64,000 bases of DNA. Source: JBBRMW01 sp965246845 (GTDB taxonomy: Bacteria > Chloroflexota > Anaerolineae > Aggregatilineales > UBA2796). Every line of letters starts with the position of its first letter. The stretch's first letter is position 1. Shown piece after piece: positions 1-8,561 of this stretch. Where the stretch lies: the NCBI GenBank assembly GCA_965246845.1, contig CBDFFR010000007.1, positions 34,479-98,478 on the forward strand, given 5' to 3'. The position numbers were made by a program, and so were the translations under genes. The notes beneath the pieces were generated by a model. It had not been told where the DNA came from. It saw nothing but the letters and a program-made list of their open reading frames with translations, and did no database searches.

Positions 1-2
1 TC

Positions 3-527
3 GACGGCTGGTACAGCAGTCTGGACAATCTCAAGCGCATTCGGGAGTATGCTTGGGAGTGGCTCACGCGGCTTAAGAGCAACCGCAAAGTCAGCCAAAC
101 ACCGGGTCAGCAGCTTTCTATCTCCGACATCGCAGACATCCCGCCCGATGGTTGTGTGCTGCATCTGACCGGGTACGGCTTCATTAAGGTGTTTCGGACC
201 GTTGACACACACGGCAACGCGGAACACTGGGCCACTTCCAACCTGCGCATGACTGACTTGCAACGCCGTGCAGCGGCTCAAAATGCCTGGACAATTGAGA
301 CCTACCATCGCAACCTGAAGCAGTTTGCCGCTGTCGAGCGCGGTCAGTTCCGCCTTGAAGTCTCTCAACGCAACCACATCGGTCTGGCTATCCGTGCTTT
401 CCTGCGCCTGGAATACCACCGTATACATCAGTCTATCCCCATTCAAGAGGCTAAACTGTCCATCATTCGCCAAGCCATTCGTCTCTATTTGCTCAATCCT
501 TGTATCGCTCTTCCCTCAACTGCGTAA
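3..527 (+). CDS. DDE transposase, 3' part (IS701/IS4-like)
   Basis: The reading frame is open from the left edge of the window, so the N-terminus lies outside. The visible 174 residues carry the end of an RNase H-fold DDE transposase. An early DGWYSSL segment probably contains the second catalytic Asp. Later IETYHRNLKQ holds the catalytic Glu, and a basic C-terminus contains QRNHIGLAIRAFLRLEY. This pattern is typical of IS701/IS4-type transposases. The right end of the insertion sequence must lie just after the stop, near 530-545, where it cuts the minus-strand gene at 485-892. The exact inverted repeat cannot be set because the left end is missing. The family name is from memory of the motifs, not from a search. 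Confidence 0.82.
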   Translation, partial: DGWYSSLDNLKRIREYAWEWLTRLKSNRKVSQTPGQQLSISDIADIPPDGCVLHLTGYGFIKVFRTVDTHGNAEHWATSNLRMTDLQRRAAAQNAWTIETYHRNLKQFAAVERGQFRLEVSQRNHIGLAIRAFLRLEYHRIHQSIPIQEAKLSIIRQAIRLYLLNPCIALPSTA

Positions 528-892
528 CGTCTAAATTGGTAAGAGGTGATGAGCCAATAGGCATTATTATCACCAATAGAATCAGGAAAAATCCTTCCAG
601 ATTCGATAAAAGTGGTCTCAAGTGTCTTTGTGAAATAGGTTTCCACTGTGTCCCTGGAGTCTGATGTCCAATAAAACACGGTGGACTTACTGGAGTTTGT
701 GGTCATGTTCTGAGAATCTTCAAACAGAAATTTAGCATTCGGGTATGTTTTTATCGCTTGATGCATTTGTATATCGGGTAACAAGAACGCAGCGAAAATG
801 CACCAAGCAGGAACTGCACAAAACATCCCAAAAAACAATACGAACACCAGTAAACCCAACCGGTGTCTAAATTTTCTAGGAGTCAGGTTCAT
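485..892 (-). pseudogene. Membrane-anchored protein gene, 3' end replaced by insertion sequence
   Basis: This frame encodes 135 residues with a basic start and one clear membrane segment at about residues 10-38 (LGLLVFVLFFGMFCAVPAWC), followed by a polar extracytoplasmic region. Its last 15 or so codons run antisense into the end of the transposase gene at 3-527, so the natural C-terminus has been replaced by insertion-sequence DNA. I do not recognise the family. It is probably a broken gene for a small anchored protein. No intact partner fragment is visible because the other side of the insertion lies outside the window. Confidence 0.5.
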
Positions 893-1066
893 CGCGATTT
901 GCTATCATTCAAGCGAGTGAAAGCATCCTCGTTATCTATTTTCCTGCGTGGTTGCTCTGAATAATGAAGAACTTCTTCGCTCATAAGCCTTTTCGTAGCC
1001 GATCCAGCGGGGATATGCTTCATACACACTAAATCATACAGCCAAATTCGAGAAGGAGCGTATATC

Positions 1067-1213
1067 ATGCCGAAGAAGTATGTCATTAAGCGGAATAATG
1101 AAGAACGAGAAAAGCTAGAAAGCATCGTGAACAAAGGCAATGCCAACGTCCGGCAAATTCGGCACGCTCCTACGCTTCTGCTGAGTAATGCAGGCAAAAC
1201 GGACAAATCCTGA
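1067..1213 (+). pseudogene. IS630-family transposase, N-terminal remnant
   Basis: A good ribosome site (AGAAGGAG, 1050-1057) precedes an ATG whose 48 codons begin MPKKYVIKRNNEERE and continue KLESIVNKG and RQIRHAPTLLLSNAG. This is the usual N-terminus of IS630-type transposases, the helix-turn-helix lead-in with its TxEER, L..hV.KG and A.hLL pattern. The frame then hits a stop, and the catalytic domain is absent. The homology seems to end near 1195, where a WD40 remnant in another frame begins, so the stop is probably junction DNA. It is a dead fragment. The minus-strand frame at 889-1206 is only its shadow. Confidence 0.7.
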
Positions 1214-1353
1214 ACGTGCGAGATTGGTCCCGGGCCGCAACTATCGACCCTCCTGCTTGCGGCCTCGCCTACTCCTCAGACGGCAAACAACTTGCCATAA
1301 CCGCTTCATGGGACGTGGAGATTTACAACGTTTCAGACTTGCTTGGTCAATGA
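1198..1353 (+). pseudogene. WD40-repeat protein, C-terminal fragment
   Basis: In the frame ending at the TGA at 1351-1353 the sequence reads NGQILNVRDWSRAATI, then GLAYSSDGKQLAI, then WDVEIYNVSDLLGQ. This is the signature of one WD40 blade and the start of the next (G.I.VWD, then hAhSsDGK.LA). Nothing upstream continues the propeller, because the frame merges with an IS630 remnant near 1195. It is therefore the tail of a lost beta-propeller gene. It overlaps the end of the minus-strand primase gene by a few bases. Confidence 0.6.
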
Positions 1354-4337
1354 AGCTCGCTTAGTTCTGCATCCTCGACCAGCAGGAAATCCAGTTTGAG
1401 TTGCCAGACGCGAGTGACGATGCCTCGTACCCGGCGCTGCACGGTGAGCGCGGATGCGCCGGGCAGCAGCTTTCCATCCTCTTTTAACTGTGCGCCGATG
1501 GCGGCCATCGTGAATTTAAGTTGCGGTCGCATCTGGCACACGGCGCGGTAGGCAATTTCCGGCAGGAGCAGGATATGCTCATCGCCGAAGTAGCCGATGA
1601 TGGGTGCATTCGTGCGCGGCGCGTCTGGCTCGTGTATGTTGCTTGCAATCTGTGCGTCGCCACTGGCGAGGAGCTGCGCAAGCAAGTTCAGAAACACTTC
1701 ACCGGCGCGTTCCTGCTGCACGGTTTGAACTGTATGCGTCAGCACATCCTGCCATAGTGGAAGCGCATATTCAGCGTCGCGTCCGGTCAGGAAGTCACGC
1801 AGGAGTTCGTAAACGGTGAGCAGCACCGCCCAATTCTGGATCATGCGTCCAGTGCTGGCCTGCCCACCACCTGTGCTTTTCAGCTTCTCGCGGTAACTGT
1901 GTACATTGGCGTCGAACCGCTCAGCGATCTGCTTCGAGAGCGTTCCGTCATCGGCGCGATGGGCAATCCACGCGGCGAAGTGTGCGGTGAACCCGGTAAG
2001 TTCGCCTCGCTTGCTATCGGCGTGAGTATTCAGGATTCCACCGGGATCACGTCGTTCCCAAGGTGGGATTTCCAAGACAAGCATTCGCGCGAGGACCGAC
2101 GCTTCACCCTCGATGGTTGTCTCACCTGTACTCAGGAGCAGTCCACGGCAGGGACGTTCCTGCCGCAGCTTCGCCTCACGGGTCAGCCGTCCGCGACCCA
2201 TCCCACGCGAGTAACTCTGCAAAAAACGGGTGAAGGTACGCTCATCGGCATAGCAGGTTTTGTAGTCGTCGACCCAGTAGAGCGCATCGGCCAGTGGAAA
2301 GCCAAGCGTCTCGACAGTGTTCACGGTGTCGCCCCACTGGCTCGGCGGGCTATCGCGGGTGAACTGCCCATAGAAGCTGGTTAATAACGCAGCAATCTCC
2401 GACTTCCCGCTGCCTGTCGTGCCGACCAGATGCAGGGCAGGACGCGGCGCGGCGGCAGGGAAGAAGCGCTGCACCAGCGGGAGCATGGCGAAGGTGAGCA
2501 GTGCGGGAGCTAGATTCGGTGGCAAGGCGTCACGCACTGCCGCAAATGCGCTCAGGCTGCGTGTCCAGTCCGTATCCGTGAGACTGTAGTCCCGCAGGCG
2601 GCCTTCGAGTTCGACGGTCGGCGGCTGTTCGAGCGTACCGCTCGCTGCAATGCTCGTGTTTGGTGAGACATACGCCCACTTACCATCCACTTTTGTCCAG
2701 CCGATGAACCGATAGGTCGTCTTTTGCACAGGTTCGCCAGAAAGGGCGAGCAGCGCCGGGACCAGATGTTTGTTCATCCCGGCACGCACGGTATAGAGGC
2801 CGCCTGCACGTCCGGCAATGAAACGTGTCACCGCATTGGCGTCTCCAAATAACTCACTTGGGACGTCCAGCGTAATGGTCTTCCCGGTATGCGTCAATTC
2901 AAGGCGCATGACGTGTTCGGTCTGACCATCATCCTCAACAGCCGTGATCCATTCGAGGATGCGACCTGTCCACGAAGCGACAATCTGCCGTGACTTGCCG
3001 TGTGCGGTGAAGCGCTCGTAGATGATCCAGCCATCTTCAATGTAGTAGCGCTCAGTTGGAAGTGCGCTAGAGCTGACGACAGCTTTATGAGCGTCCCGCT
3101 GCGCGCGTTTGTGCATCCGGTCGAGGTCGGTCAGGCGGTAGTCTTCGCCACAGATCGCTTTGATGCGTTTGCGCTCGGCTGCCCAAGCAATGGGGTCGAG
3201 GTCGGCGCAGCCAATCACTGCCTGGGCAATCTGCTCGGCAGTGGGACTGGTGTTCTGAGCCTGTGGCTGCGCTTGCTCAAACTGTTCAATCAGCGTCGTC
3301 ACCTGCTGATGAGCGTCTGATGATGCGACTATGTTAGTGGGTGGTTTCTTCGCGGGTGGGCTAGACTGATGATGCACTGGCGCTTGGAGGAGTGGGTCGC
3401 GGGCAACACGGCTGTAGGCGCTGGCAATCGTCGCTTGCGCTTCGCGTTCCCGCCCCGGTTCACCTGAGCCATCCGCCAGATAGCGTGAAACAAGCTGCGC
3501 TTCGGCCTCAGATTGAGAGTATCCAGCATCGCGGAACTGACAGGCAGCGGCAAACAACGCGTGGTTGCGATGCTCAACGGCTGCTCCGTTATTCAGGTAA
3601 TCCAGTGTGCTTTGCGGCAGCGGCGCATAACCATTGTTCGTGTGTGCGTCCAACCTGAACTGCGCCGTGTTCGGTTTGACGGCCAGCCAATCGAAGGCTG
3701 ACAGTAGATAGCGGCGCTCCGGCTCGAAGTGTGTGACCGCGACGAGCGCCCCATTCCGCTCCGGTTTGGTGTTGACCAGCCCCGGCAAGCGCATGATGGA
3801 TGCGACCGACTTGACGTACTCCGGGTCGCCGTCGAGGGCTGCGAACAAGCCATGCGCGATGGCAGCAACTCGTTCACGAGCAACGTTGTCGGTCAGAGCG
3901 AAGGGTGCATCCAGAAACCAGTACGGATGCCACCCGCCACCGCTGTCGATGATGGCTGAGGGAAGCGGGTCGAACGCAGTCAGGAGAGCCAACCCGCGCT
4001 CTCGTTTGATGGGGTCACTGTTGCAGTCGATGTCTGCCCACAAGGCAGGTATCACCGCGGCGTACTCCGCGCTGCCTTTCCGCTCACGCCGTGGACAAGG
4101 TACGAAGAACACGCCGTAGCCTTCGGCGTTGAGTGACTTGACCTGGTTGAGCGCGTTCGCCGCTTTCCCAACTGGCAGCCAGCGTGTCTGTGGCTTACCA
4201 GCGCTGGTCGGGTGAATGCACCTCAGTTCAAGCCACAATGACGGGTCTATCCCCTGGTACAAGGCTGCCAGAAACTCAGTGCAAGAGATGCTTGAAGACG
4301 TGCCGTTCGACACATCGTGTGCTATACTGACGGACAT
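1347..4337 (-). CDS. Primase-helicase replication protein
   Basis: This 996-residue protein probably starts replication of the integrated element. The N-terminal third resembles RepB/archaeo-eukaryotic-type primases. It has an ALWADIDCN acidic motif near residue 99 and a following SGGGWHPYWFL segment, with SIMRLPGLVNTK further on. The C-terminal half is a P-loop ATPase: GTTGSGKSE near residue 637 is a Walker A, and ALYWVDDYKT near 684 fits Walker B. It is followed by a YSRGMGRGRL stretch and LLLSTGE, as in DUF927-type helicases. I chose the ATG at 4335-4337 because AAGAGG precedes it; a longer frame to 4541 would overlap the relaxase gene. It is the last gene of the element's minus-strand block. 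Confidence 0.78.
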   Translation of the reverse strand: MSVSIAHDVSNGTSSSISCTEFLAALYQGIDPSLWLELRCIHPTSAGKPQTRWLPVGKAANALNQVKSLNAEGYGVFFVPCPRRERKGSAEYAAVIPALWADIDCNSDPIKRERGLALLTAFDPLPSAIIDSGGGWHPYWFLDAPFALTDNVARERVAAIAHGLFAALDGDPEYVKSVASIMRLPGLVNTKPERNGALVAVTHFEPERRYLLSAFDWLAVKPNTAQFRLDAHTNNGYAPLPQSTLDYLNNGAAVEHRNHALFAAACQFRDAGYSQSEAEAQLVSRYLADGSGEPGREREAQATIASAYSRVARDPLLQAPVHHQSSPPAKKPPTNIVASSDAHQQVTTLIEQFEQAQPQAQNTSPTAEQIAQAVIGCADLDPIAWAAERKRIKAICGEDYRLTDLDRMHKRAQRDAHKAVVSSSALPTERYYIEDGWIIYERFTAHGKSRQIVASWTGRILEWITAVEDDGQTEHVMRLELTHTGKTITLDVPSELFGDANAVTRFIAGRAGGLYTVRAGMNKHLVPALLALSGEPVQKTTYRFIGWTKVDGKWAYVSPNTSIAASGTLEQPPTVELEGRLRDYSLTDTDWTRSLSAFAAVRDALPPNLAPALLTFAMLPLVQRFFPAAAPRPALHLVGTTGSGKSEIAALLTSFYGQFTRDSPPSQWGDTVNTVETLGFPLADALYWVDDYKTCYADERTFTRFLQSYSRGMGRGRLTREAKLRQERPCRGLLLSTGETTIEGEASVLARMLVLEIPPWERRDPGGILNTHADSKRGELTGFTAHFAAWIAHRADDGTLSKQIAERFDANVHSYREKLKSTGGGQASTGRMIQNWAVLLTVYELLRDFLTGRDAEYALPLWQDVLTHTVQTVQQERAGEVFLNLLAQLLASGDAQIASNIHEPDAPRTNAPIIGYFGDEHILLLPEIAYRAVCQMRPQLKFTMAAIGAQLKEDGKLLPGASALTVQRRVRGIVTRVWQLKLDFLLVEDAELSELH

Positions 4338-4419
4338 AGTGTTATGCCTCTTCAAGCAGAGGGTACGAACGGGGACTGTCGCCAAACAATCCGTTCGCGC
4401 CCTCTGCGGCTTTGTTGGG

Positions 4420-5529
4420 TCAAAAGAAGTCGATGTTGTGGCTGCGTGCTGGCGGCTCGATATGCCGTTCCCGTTCACGGTCAGCCAGCGCTTGACGATA
4501 TGCGTGTATGGCGGCGAGTTCCTGTGCCATGTCTTGCACATATCTCTCGCGCCTGTTGTCCTCCGCTAGGCCCACCTCACCGATGAAACTCAGCATTTCA
4601 GCGAAGTCTTGCGTCGGGTGGTCTTTCAAGCACTGCGCTGTCCACGCGGCGAGCGTCGCTGCCTGAGCGTGTGACAGGTCCTTCGCCAATGGACGGAACT
4701 CCAGGTTAAGTTCATCTGGCTTGAAGGTGGTTTGCTCGGTCTTTGGGTCGTGTGGGAACTGGCGGTAGTAGCCGACGGCGGTTCGCCCGTCGTCGGTACG
4801 GCGCTCGCCAAGCCATGCGTCCCACTGCCGCCCGTGTTCATCGATCACCTTGCCATGCGGTACAGTTTGGGTAATCGCCCGCTGCTGCTCGCGGGTGAGT
4901 TCGAGCGCGTCGTAGCGCTGCTCCCAATCCGGGCCGATTTCCCGGTCCATGAGATCATGTAAAGTCTGCTCCGTGGCTCGGTGCAGTAGCTCAATGTGAT
5001 TGCCTTGTTTGTTGCGGCTGAAGTACAGCGCATCGCGTTCTCCGCTGCCTTCGTTGAAGTAGGTTCCCGGCAGGATGACATGCGTGTGGGGGTCGTGCAG
5101 ACCGGGTGCTTGCTTGTCCGTACTCTCGCGGTGGTGCAGCACGTAGCTGTACTCGACACCGCCTTCGACCCCGCGTGCCTCGAAGAAGCGGTCGAGCGAG
5201 GTCTCGGTCAACTCACGCACGAATTGCTCACGCTGCTGGAGCGGGACCATTGCCATCAGGTCCGGATTGGCATTGAATACAAGCGTGAACGCCAGGACAT
5301 GCTGGCTCTTGAGTGCATCACACCGGGCAGCAATCTCTTTCACCGACGCCCCGAGACCCCGATTCACCCAACGCTCCATCCCGGCTTCCTGCTGGATATG
5401 CCCATAGCGCCCGTCACGGTACGTCAGGTAGCGCAGCAGCCCGCCGCTGCTTTTCGCACCTTCAGCGGTCGGCTTCTTATACTGCACATTGGCAACGCAC
5501 ATCTGCTTGGCATTCATTTCGGCGCACAT
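4420..5529 (-). CDS. Relaxase (MobA-like)
   Basis: The 369-residue product is likely the DNA-nicking relaxase that would act at an origin of transfer of this element. The key motif is HDPHTHVILPGT near residues 143-154, which fits the histidine-rich metal site (HxH) of HUH-type relaxases. Tyrosines in LLRYLTYRDGRYGH near residues 31-44 are candidates for the nucleophile. The protein is short and lacks a fused helicase. Start choice is ATG 5529 or the ATG four codons later. It follows a MobC-like gene and a small gene, overlapping the latter by 16 bases, an order usual in mobilization operons. The subfamily is not certain. Confidence 0.72.
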   Translation of the reverse strand: MCAEMNAKQMCVANVQYKKPTAEGAKSSGGLLRYLTYRDGRYGHIQQEAGMERWVNRGLGASVKEIAARCDALKSQHVLAFTLVFNANPDLMAMVPLQQREQFVRELTETSLDRFFEARGVEGGVEYSYVLHHRESTDKQAPGLHDPHTHVILPGTYFNEGSGERDALYFSRNKQGNHIELLHRATEQTLHDLMDREIGPDWEQRYDALELTREQQRAITQTVPHGKVIDEHGRQWDAWLGERRTDDGRTAVGYYRQFPHDPKTEQTTFKPDELNLEFRPLAKDLSHAQAATLAAWTAQCLKDHPTQDFAEMLSFIGEVGLAEDNRRERYVQDMAQELAAIHAYRQALADRERERHIEPPARSHNIDFF

Positions 5530-5762
5530 GTCTCGCGGGTCAAAGTGCTAGTCAGCCGGACCTCGGCATCCAGAAACAGGTTGGGCATCAAGTCGCGCAG
5601 GATCATCTCGACGGATTGCTGTGCCTCCTGCTCGGTGTCGGCAGGAATACGCATCGTCCCCTTGCGGTAGTGCTGCTCACCTTTCCAGACCTCGTAGGAC
5701 AGAACCCATATAGGCACTGCTTGCGGCAATTCGCGGATGATGTGGTGTGGCTTACGCCTCAT
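5514..5762 (-). CDS. Small unknown protein between mobC-like and relaxase genes
   Basis: The frame codes for 82 residues starting MRRKPHHIIREL. The ATG overlaps the stop of the MobC-like gene in an ATGA arrangement, which argues for translational coupling and against the longer start at 5786. The sequence has alternating hydrophobic stretches (AVPIWVLSYEVW, QSVEMILRDLMPNLF) but no motif I recognise. Position and coupling suggest a helper of mobilization. Confidence 0.6.
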   Translation of the reverse strand: MRRKPHHIIRELPQAVPIWVLSYEVWKGEQHYRKGTMRIPADTEQEAQQSVEMILRDLMPNLFLDAEVRLTSTLTRETCAPK

Positions 5763-6055
5763 TTGCGTACCCGTCCTTCCAACCACTGGATGAGTGTGGT
5801 CACTTTGCTATCCAGTTGGACGACTTTCGCGTCTACTTCGGCGATCTTGCCTTCAACCGCTTTAGCGACAGCCTTGCGCGCACCGGGCAAGTCTTCCTGA
5901 TGCAGTAGGTAGAACTCGACTGCGTTCCGCACCACATCCGCTTTGGTGAGTGGTTCGCCCTTACGTGAACGCACGCGGCTGACTTCTTCCAAACGACGCA
6001 CCTGGTCGGGTGTGAAGCCAACCGACAGGCGCTCGGTGAATTTGGCACTGCTCAT
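5759..6055 (-). CDS. MobC-like ribbon-helix-helix mobilization protein
   Basis: The product has 98 residues. Residues 5-50 (ERLSVGFTPDQVRRLEEV then LTKADVVRNAVEFYLL) fit a ribbon-helix-helix DNA-binding fold: a basic beta strand followed by two helices. The C-terminal part (KAVEGKIAEVDAKVVQLDSK) has a heptad pattern and is likely a coiled coil. Such proteins usually bind the origin of transfer and help the relaxase. It lies just upstream of a coupled small gene and the relaxase gene, in keeping with that role. A function as a plasmid repressor cannot be excluded. Confidence 0.65.
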   Translation of the reverse strand: MSSAKFTERLSVGFTPDQVRRLEEVSRVRSRKGEPLTKADVVRNAVEFYLLHQEDLPGARKAVAKAVEGKIAEVDAKVVQLDSKVTTLIQWLEGRVRK

Positions 6056-6061
6056 CTGCGC

Positions 6062-6370
6062 TTACTCCCGCTTATTCAACGCGACGCGCAATGCGTCCGA
6101 AGGTCGGAAACGAACGCTGTGGCGGAGTATCAGGTCGGGCGTTTTGCCGCCGCTTTTGGCACGCATCACACGGCGCATGACGCCTGCGCATTTCACCCAA
6201 TGCGCCTCGGTGTACAGTTTGCCCAGTCCCGTCAGGTGAACTTCGCCCTCCATCTTGCCGAGTTCGGCGTGACACAATTCAGTCATGACCTCCAGTACCT
6301 CACGGATGTCGCGGCGGCTGAACCGGGGCAGACGGCGCGCAATTTCGGCGGTCAACTCGGTCGTGTTCAA
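6062..6370 (-). CDS. HU/IHF-like DNA-bending protein
   Basis: About 102 residues fit the HU/IHF family. An N-terminal helical pair is visible (TAEIARRLPRFSRRDIREVLEVMTE), then the strand segment GEVHLTGLGKLYTEAHWV, then a basic arm and the ending HSVRFRPSDALRVALN, which matches the usual xhxFxPsxxLkxxln close. No ATG fits; I chose the TTG at 6370 because AGGAG lies six bases upstream. The longer ATG frame to 6415 would bury that site. In this element it may shape DNA for replication, mobilization or integration. Confidence 0.7.
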   Translation of the reverse strand: MNTTELTAEIARRLPRFSRRDIREVLEVMTELCHAELGKMEGEVHLTGLGKLYTEAHWVKCAGVMRRVMRAKSGGKTPDLILRHSVRFRPSDALRVALNKRE

Positions 6371-6539
6371 GGCATTCTCCTCTCTGTCAAAAACACTCCA
6401 GCCAATGGCTGGCAAGGTGTGGAATACGGCGTGTCAGAAATGCGGAGCGACGGCGCTTCGGGTTCCACGAAATGCGCGCTCGCAGCGCAGTGGCTTTGCG
6501 TTGTGCAGCTCGTCACCCATACAGCGGTGGGAACCATGA

Positions 6540-6690
6540 GGGCGCTGACAGCGCCCCTTTGCGCAAAGCGCAAAGCCAGCGATTTAGCTGGCTCGCAAAC
6601 CCCGCGCGTACAGGTGGAATACCTGAACGTCCCCGCGCGGGGTGCGAGAGCGGTTCGCGTTGCGAACCGATGGGCGGCAGCCGCCGCCCA
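6540..6690. repeat. Array of six adjacent hairpins
   Basis: In 150 bases there are six back-to-back inverted repeats. Arms are 6540-6547/6549-6556 (GGGCGCTG), 6558-6564/6568-6574 (TTTGCGC), 6574-6580/6587-6593 (AGCCAGC) and 6600-6607/6635-6642 (CCCCGCGC). The last of these is extended by CTCGCA 6592-6597 with TGCGAG 6643-6648 and has an inner CAGGT/ACCTG pair. The final two are 6651-6658/6662-6669 (CGGTTCGC) and 6671-6678/6683-6690 (TGGGCGGC). All arms match perfectly. They sit in a 390-base gap between the ParR-like and HU-like genes. Candidates are a single-strand replication origin, an origin of transfer, or a structured RNA. No coding frame here looks real. Confidence 0.8.
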
Positions 6691-6761
6691 TGTCAGACAG
6701 ACAACGCTCAATACAAAGGGTAGAAACTGTAGGCGTCGGCAGGTTACAAAAAGCATGGTTA

Positions 6762-7184
6762 TCACCAGCGGTTCCTCCCTATCTTGTCACGGCGGCGGAC
6801 TACGGCTTCATCCTCTAAACGGGGTTGTTCCGGCTCTGCCGTGCCGGTTGATGCTTCTGTTAGCGTTGTCGCTGGTCGCACCGAGCTGACCCGCTCGGCC
6901 AATCGTTCCAGATAGCTCGGCAAGTCCATCAGCGACGCGCGTATCCATGCTGTGTCGTCGGCGATCTGCTGCGTGGTTACAGGGTCGATCTCGCGTTTTG
7001 GCTGGCTTGGTTTGACTTGGATGTGTCCACCCAGAAAAGCACGAATAACAAGCCGCAATGCCTCGCTCCGTTGACCTTCTGGCAAGGCTTCCCACCACGT
7101 CAGGATGTCACGATCAGCTTCCGGTGATGCTTTGAAGGCAATCACTTTTGCACCTCGGCTCGGCTTGGCTTTGCGGCGGCTCAT
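6762..7184 (-). CDS. ParR-like DNA-binding partition adaptor
   Basis: This 140-residue basic protein follows the ParM-like gene on the same strand, the usual place for the adaptor that links plasmid DNA to the actin filament. The N-terminal half (MSRRKAKPSRGAKVIAF, then LPEGQRSEALRLVIRAFL) fits a ribbon-helix-helix fold. The C-terminal half is polar and charged, as expected for a filament-binding tail. I chose the ATG at 7182-7184, preceded by AAAGGA; the longer frame to 7307 overlaps parM. The name is from context and fold pattern; sequence identity to known ParR proteins is not claimed. Confidence 0.58.
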   Translation of the reverse strand: MSRRKAKPSRGAKVIAFKASPEADRDILTWWEALPEGQRSEALRLVIRAFLGGHIQVKPSQPKREIDPVTTQQIADDTAWIRASLMDLPSYLERLAERVSSVRPATTLTEASTGTAEPEQPRLEDEAVVRRRDKIGRNRW

Positions 7185-7248
7185 ACGCACGTCCTTTCCG
7201 GTACAACCCGGTGCAACCCACAGGTAAAACAGGGTACAACCGTGCTGC

Positions 7249-8289
7249 TCACTGACCTGCGAACAGCGCATAGTGCAGATAGCCGCGTGCGTTTGCGATT
7301 TGTGCATCCCTGACCAGTTGGGTCTGCTGATAAGCTGCGCTCACCACGTCTTGCACAAGCGACGCGCCGCCACCTGACAGGTAGATCACATCTACCGTCG
7401 TCCCGGTTTTCCACTTGTCCGACATCAGATTGAGGGTGGCACTGCGCAGCGGTTCAAGCGCTTCGCGGACATCGGCGCTGTAATCCACCGTCTCCCCGGA
7501 TGCGCGAAAACAACCTGTCCGCAGCGTCTCTTCCACGCTCTTGAACGGCAGCTTCTGTCGATAGGTCCGTTCCAGCAGCGCTGCGATGCGCTCATGCGCG
7601 GTGTAGACGCCACTTTCCACGCTTCCACTCTGGGCGTCCACATACTCACCGTCATCGTCCAGTGCTAAATCGACGGTGTACGTCCCTACATCACAGACAC
7701 CAGTACGAACGACGTTGTGGCATGGATTGACCTCTCCGCTGGCAGTCAGGGTATTCGCGTAAATCGTTCCATAGGGCTGTGGCATGACCATCACCTCGGA
7801 CACATTGACCACCACTTCGGCGGCGCTCGTCTTGATGAAGTGCTGACCCACCAGCGCATTCTTCAACTCTGCTGAGTCGCGCATGTGGTCCACGGGCAGT
7901 CCAGTCGCAATGCGAACATGGACGGCTTCGCCGTCTCTAGTTCCGGCCAGTAGCTTGCCAAGTGCCACCTTCGCCATGCGTACGCGGAACACATTCCCGA
8001 TGGCCGCCTCGTTCGGGGTGCGTCCCCGTAGCCGGAACAGTTCGCCTGGTGGGAGTTGACTTTGCGCCAAATCCCCCACGAACCAGTTCCCCTCGTCGTC
8101 GGTGATTTGGTCGCCCACGTACTTCGCGCTGATCTCTTCGGCCTGAAACTTGATGTCGCGGGCATGACCGCACACGGACGGAAACGTGACCGTTGCCTGC
8201 CGTGTGACTGCCTTCACCACGCCATAGCCGATGTCGAGGCCAACCGTCAGCACTGTTTCTGGCTGAGCTTTGTGAACTTTGCATGCCAT
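7249..8289 (-). CDS. ParM/StbA-like plasmid segregation actin
   Basis: This 346-residue protein belongs to the actin-like ATPases that push plasmid copies apart. Visible motifs are phosphate-1 (VGLDIGYGVVKAV, residues 16-28), phosphate-2 (VCDVGTYTVDLAL near 198-210) and the adenosine segment IYLSGGGASLVQDVV near 303-317. The length is close to ParM (about 320-350). The ATG has a strong site, GAGGAG, eight bases upstream. A terminator-like hairpin lies in the leader at 8325-8355, so transcription into this gene may be attenuated or must start inside that hairpin. Confidence 0.8.
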   Translation of the reverse strand: MACKVHKAQPETVLTVGLDIGYGVVKAVTRQATVTFPSVCGHARDIKFQAEEISAKYVGDQITDDEGNWFVGDLAQSQLPPGELFRLRGRTPNEAAIGNVFRVRMAKVALGKLLAGTRDGEAVHVRIATGLPVDHMRDSAELKNALVGQHFIKTSAAEVVVNVSEVMVMPQPYGTIYANTLTASGEVNPCHNVVRTGVCDVGTYTVDLALDDDGEYVDAQSGSVESGVYTAHERIAALLERTYRQKLPFKSVEETLRTGCFRASGETVDYSADVREALEPLRSATLNLMSDKWKTGTTVDVIYLSGGGASLVQDVVSAAYQQTQLVRDAQIANARGYLHYALFAGQ

Positions 8290-8324
8290 CTCGATTTCTC
8301 CTCGTGAAAACGGAAAACAAAAAC

Positions 8325-8355
8325 AGCCAAGTCCTACTCACCTGTAGGCTTGGCT
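8325..8355 (-). terminator. Strong hairpin with U-tract upstream of the parM-like gene
   Basis: AGCCAAG (8325-8331) pairs with CTTGGCT (8349-8355) and CCTAC (8333-8337) with GTAGG (8344-8348), leaving a six-base loop. Read on the minus strand it is followed by GTTTTTGTTTT, so it looks like an intrinsic terminator only about 35 bases before the parM start codon. It may insulate the element from transcription coming from the right, or act as an attenuator. Confidence 0.65.
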
Positions 8356-8450
8356 GAAACCGGAGGTTCAGTTGTACAACAAGCGTTATCAGCCTAACCT
8401 TTAATTGATACAGGCAGGTCGTGACGACTTGTGATATACGAGAAAAATTA

Positions 8451-8514
8451 GCGTCAGGCGTGGCTGACGCTCGATTGTCAAACAGTGTGGACATGCTGCT
8501 TCCCAAATGGGAAG
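8451..8514. repeat. Two perfect inverted repeats beside the attachment site
   Basis: GCGTCAG (8451-8457) is mirrored by CTGACGC (8464-8470), and CTTCCCA (8499-8505) by TGGGAAG (8508-8514). They lie within 110 bases of the tRNA scar and upstream of the parM-like gene. They could be integrase arm sites, excisionase sites or part of a centromere for the partition genes. Confidence 0.5.
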
Positions 8515-8561
8515 TCAGGCGCAGGGAAGGCTGTGAGTGTACAAGCCTCTATAATGCAAAG

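Noticed and set aside
889..1206. Minus-strand frame of 105 codons
   Set aside because: It is antisense to the IS630 remnant, which has a ribosome site and recognisable residues.
6367..6765. Minus-strand frame of 132 codons across the hairpin array
   Set aside because: It runs through all six hairpins and into the HU-like gene; the sequence is low-complexity and has no ribosome site.
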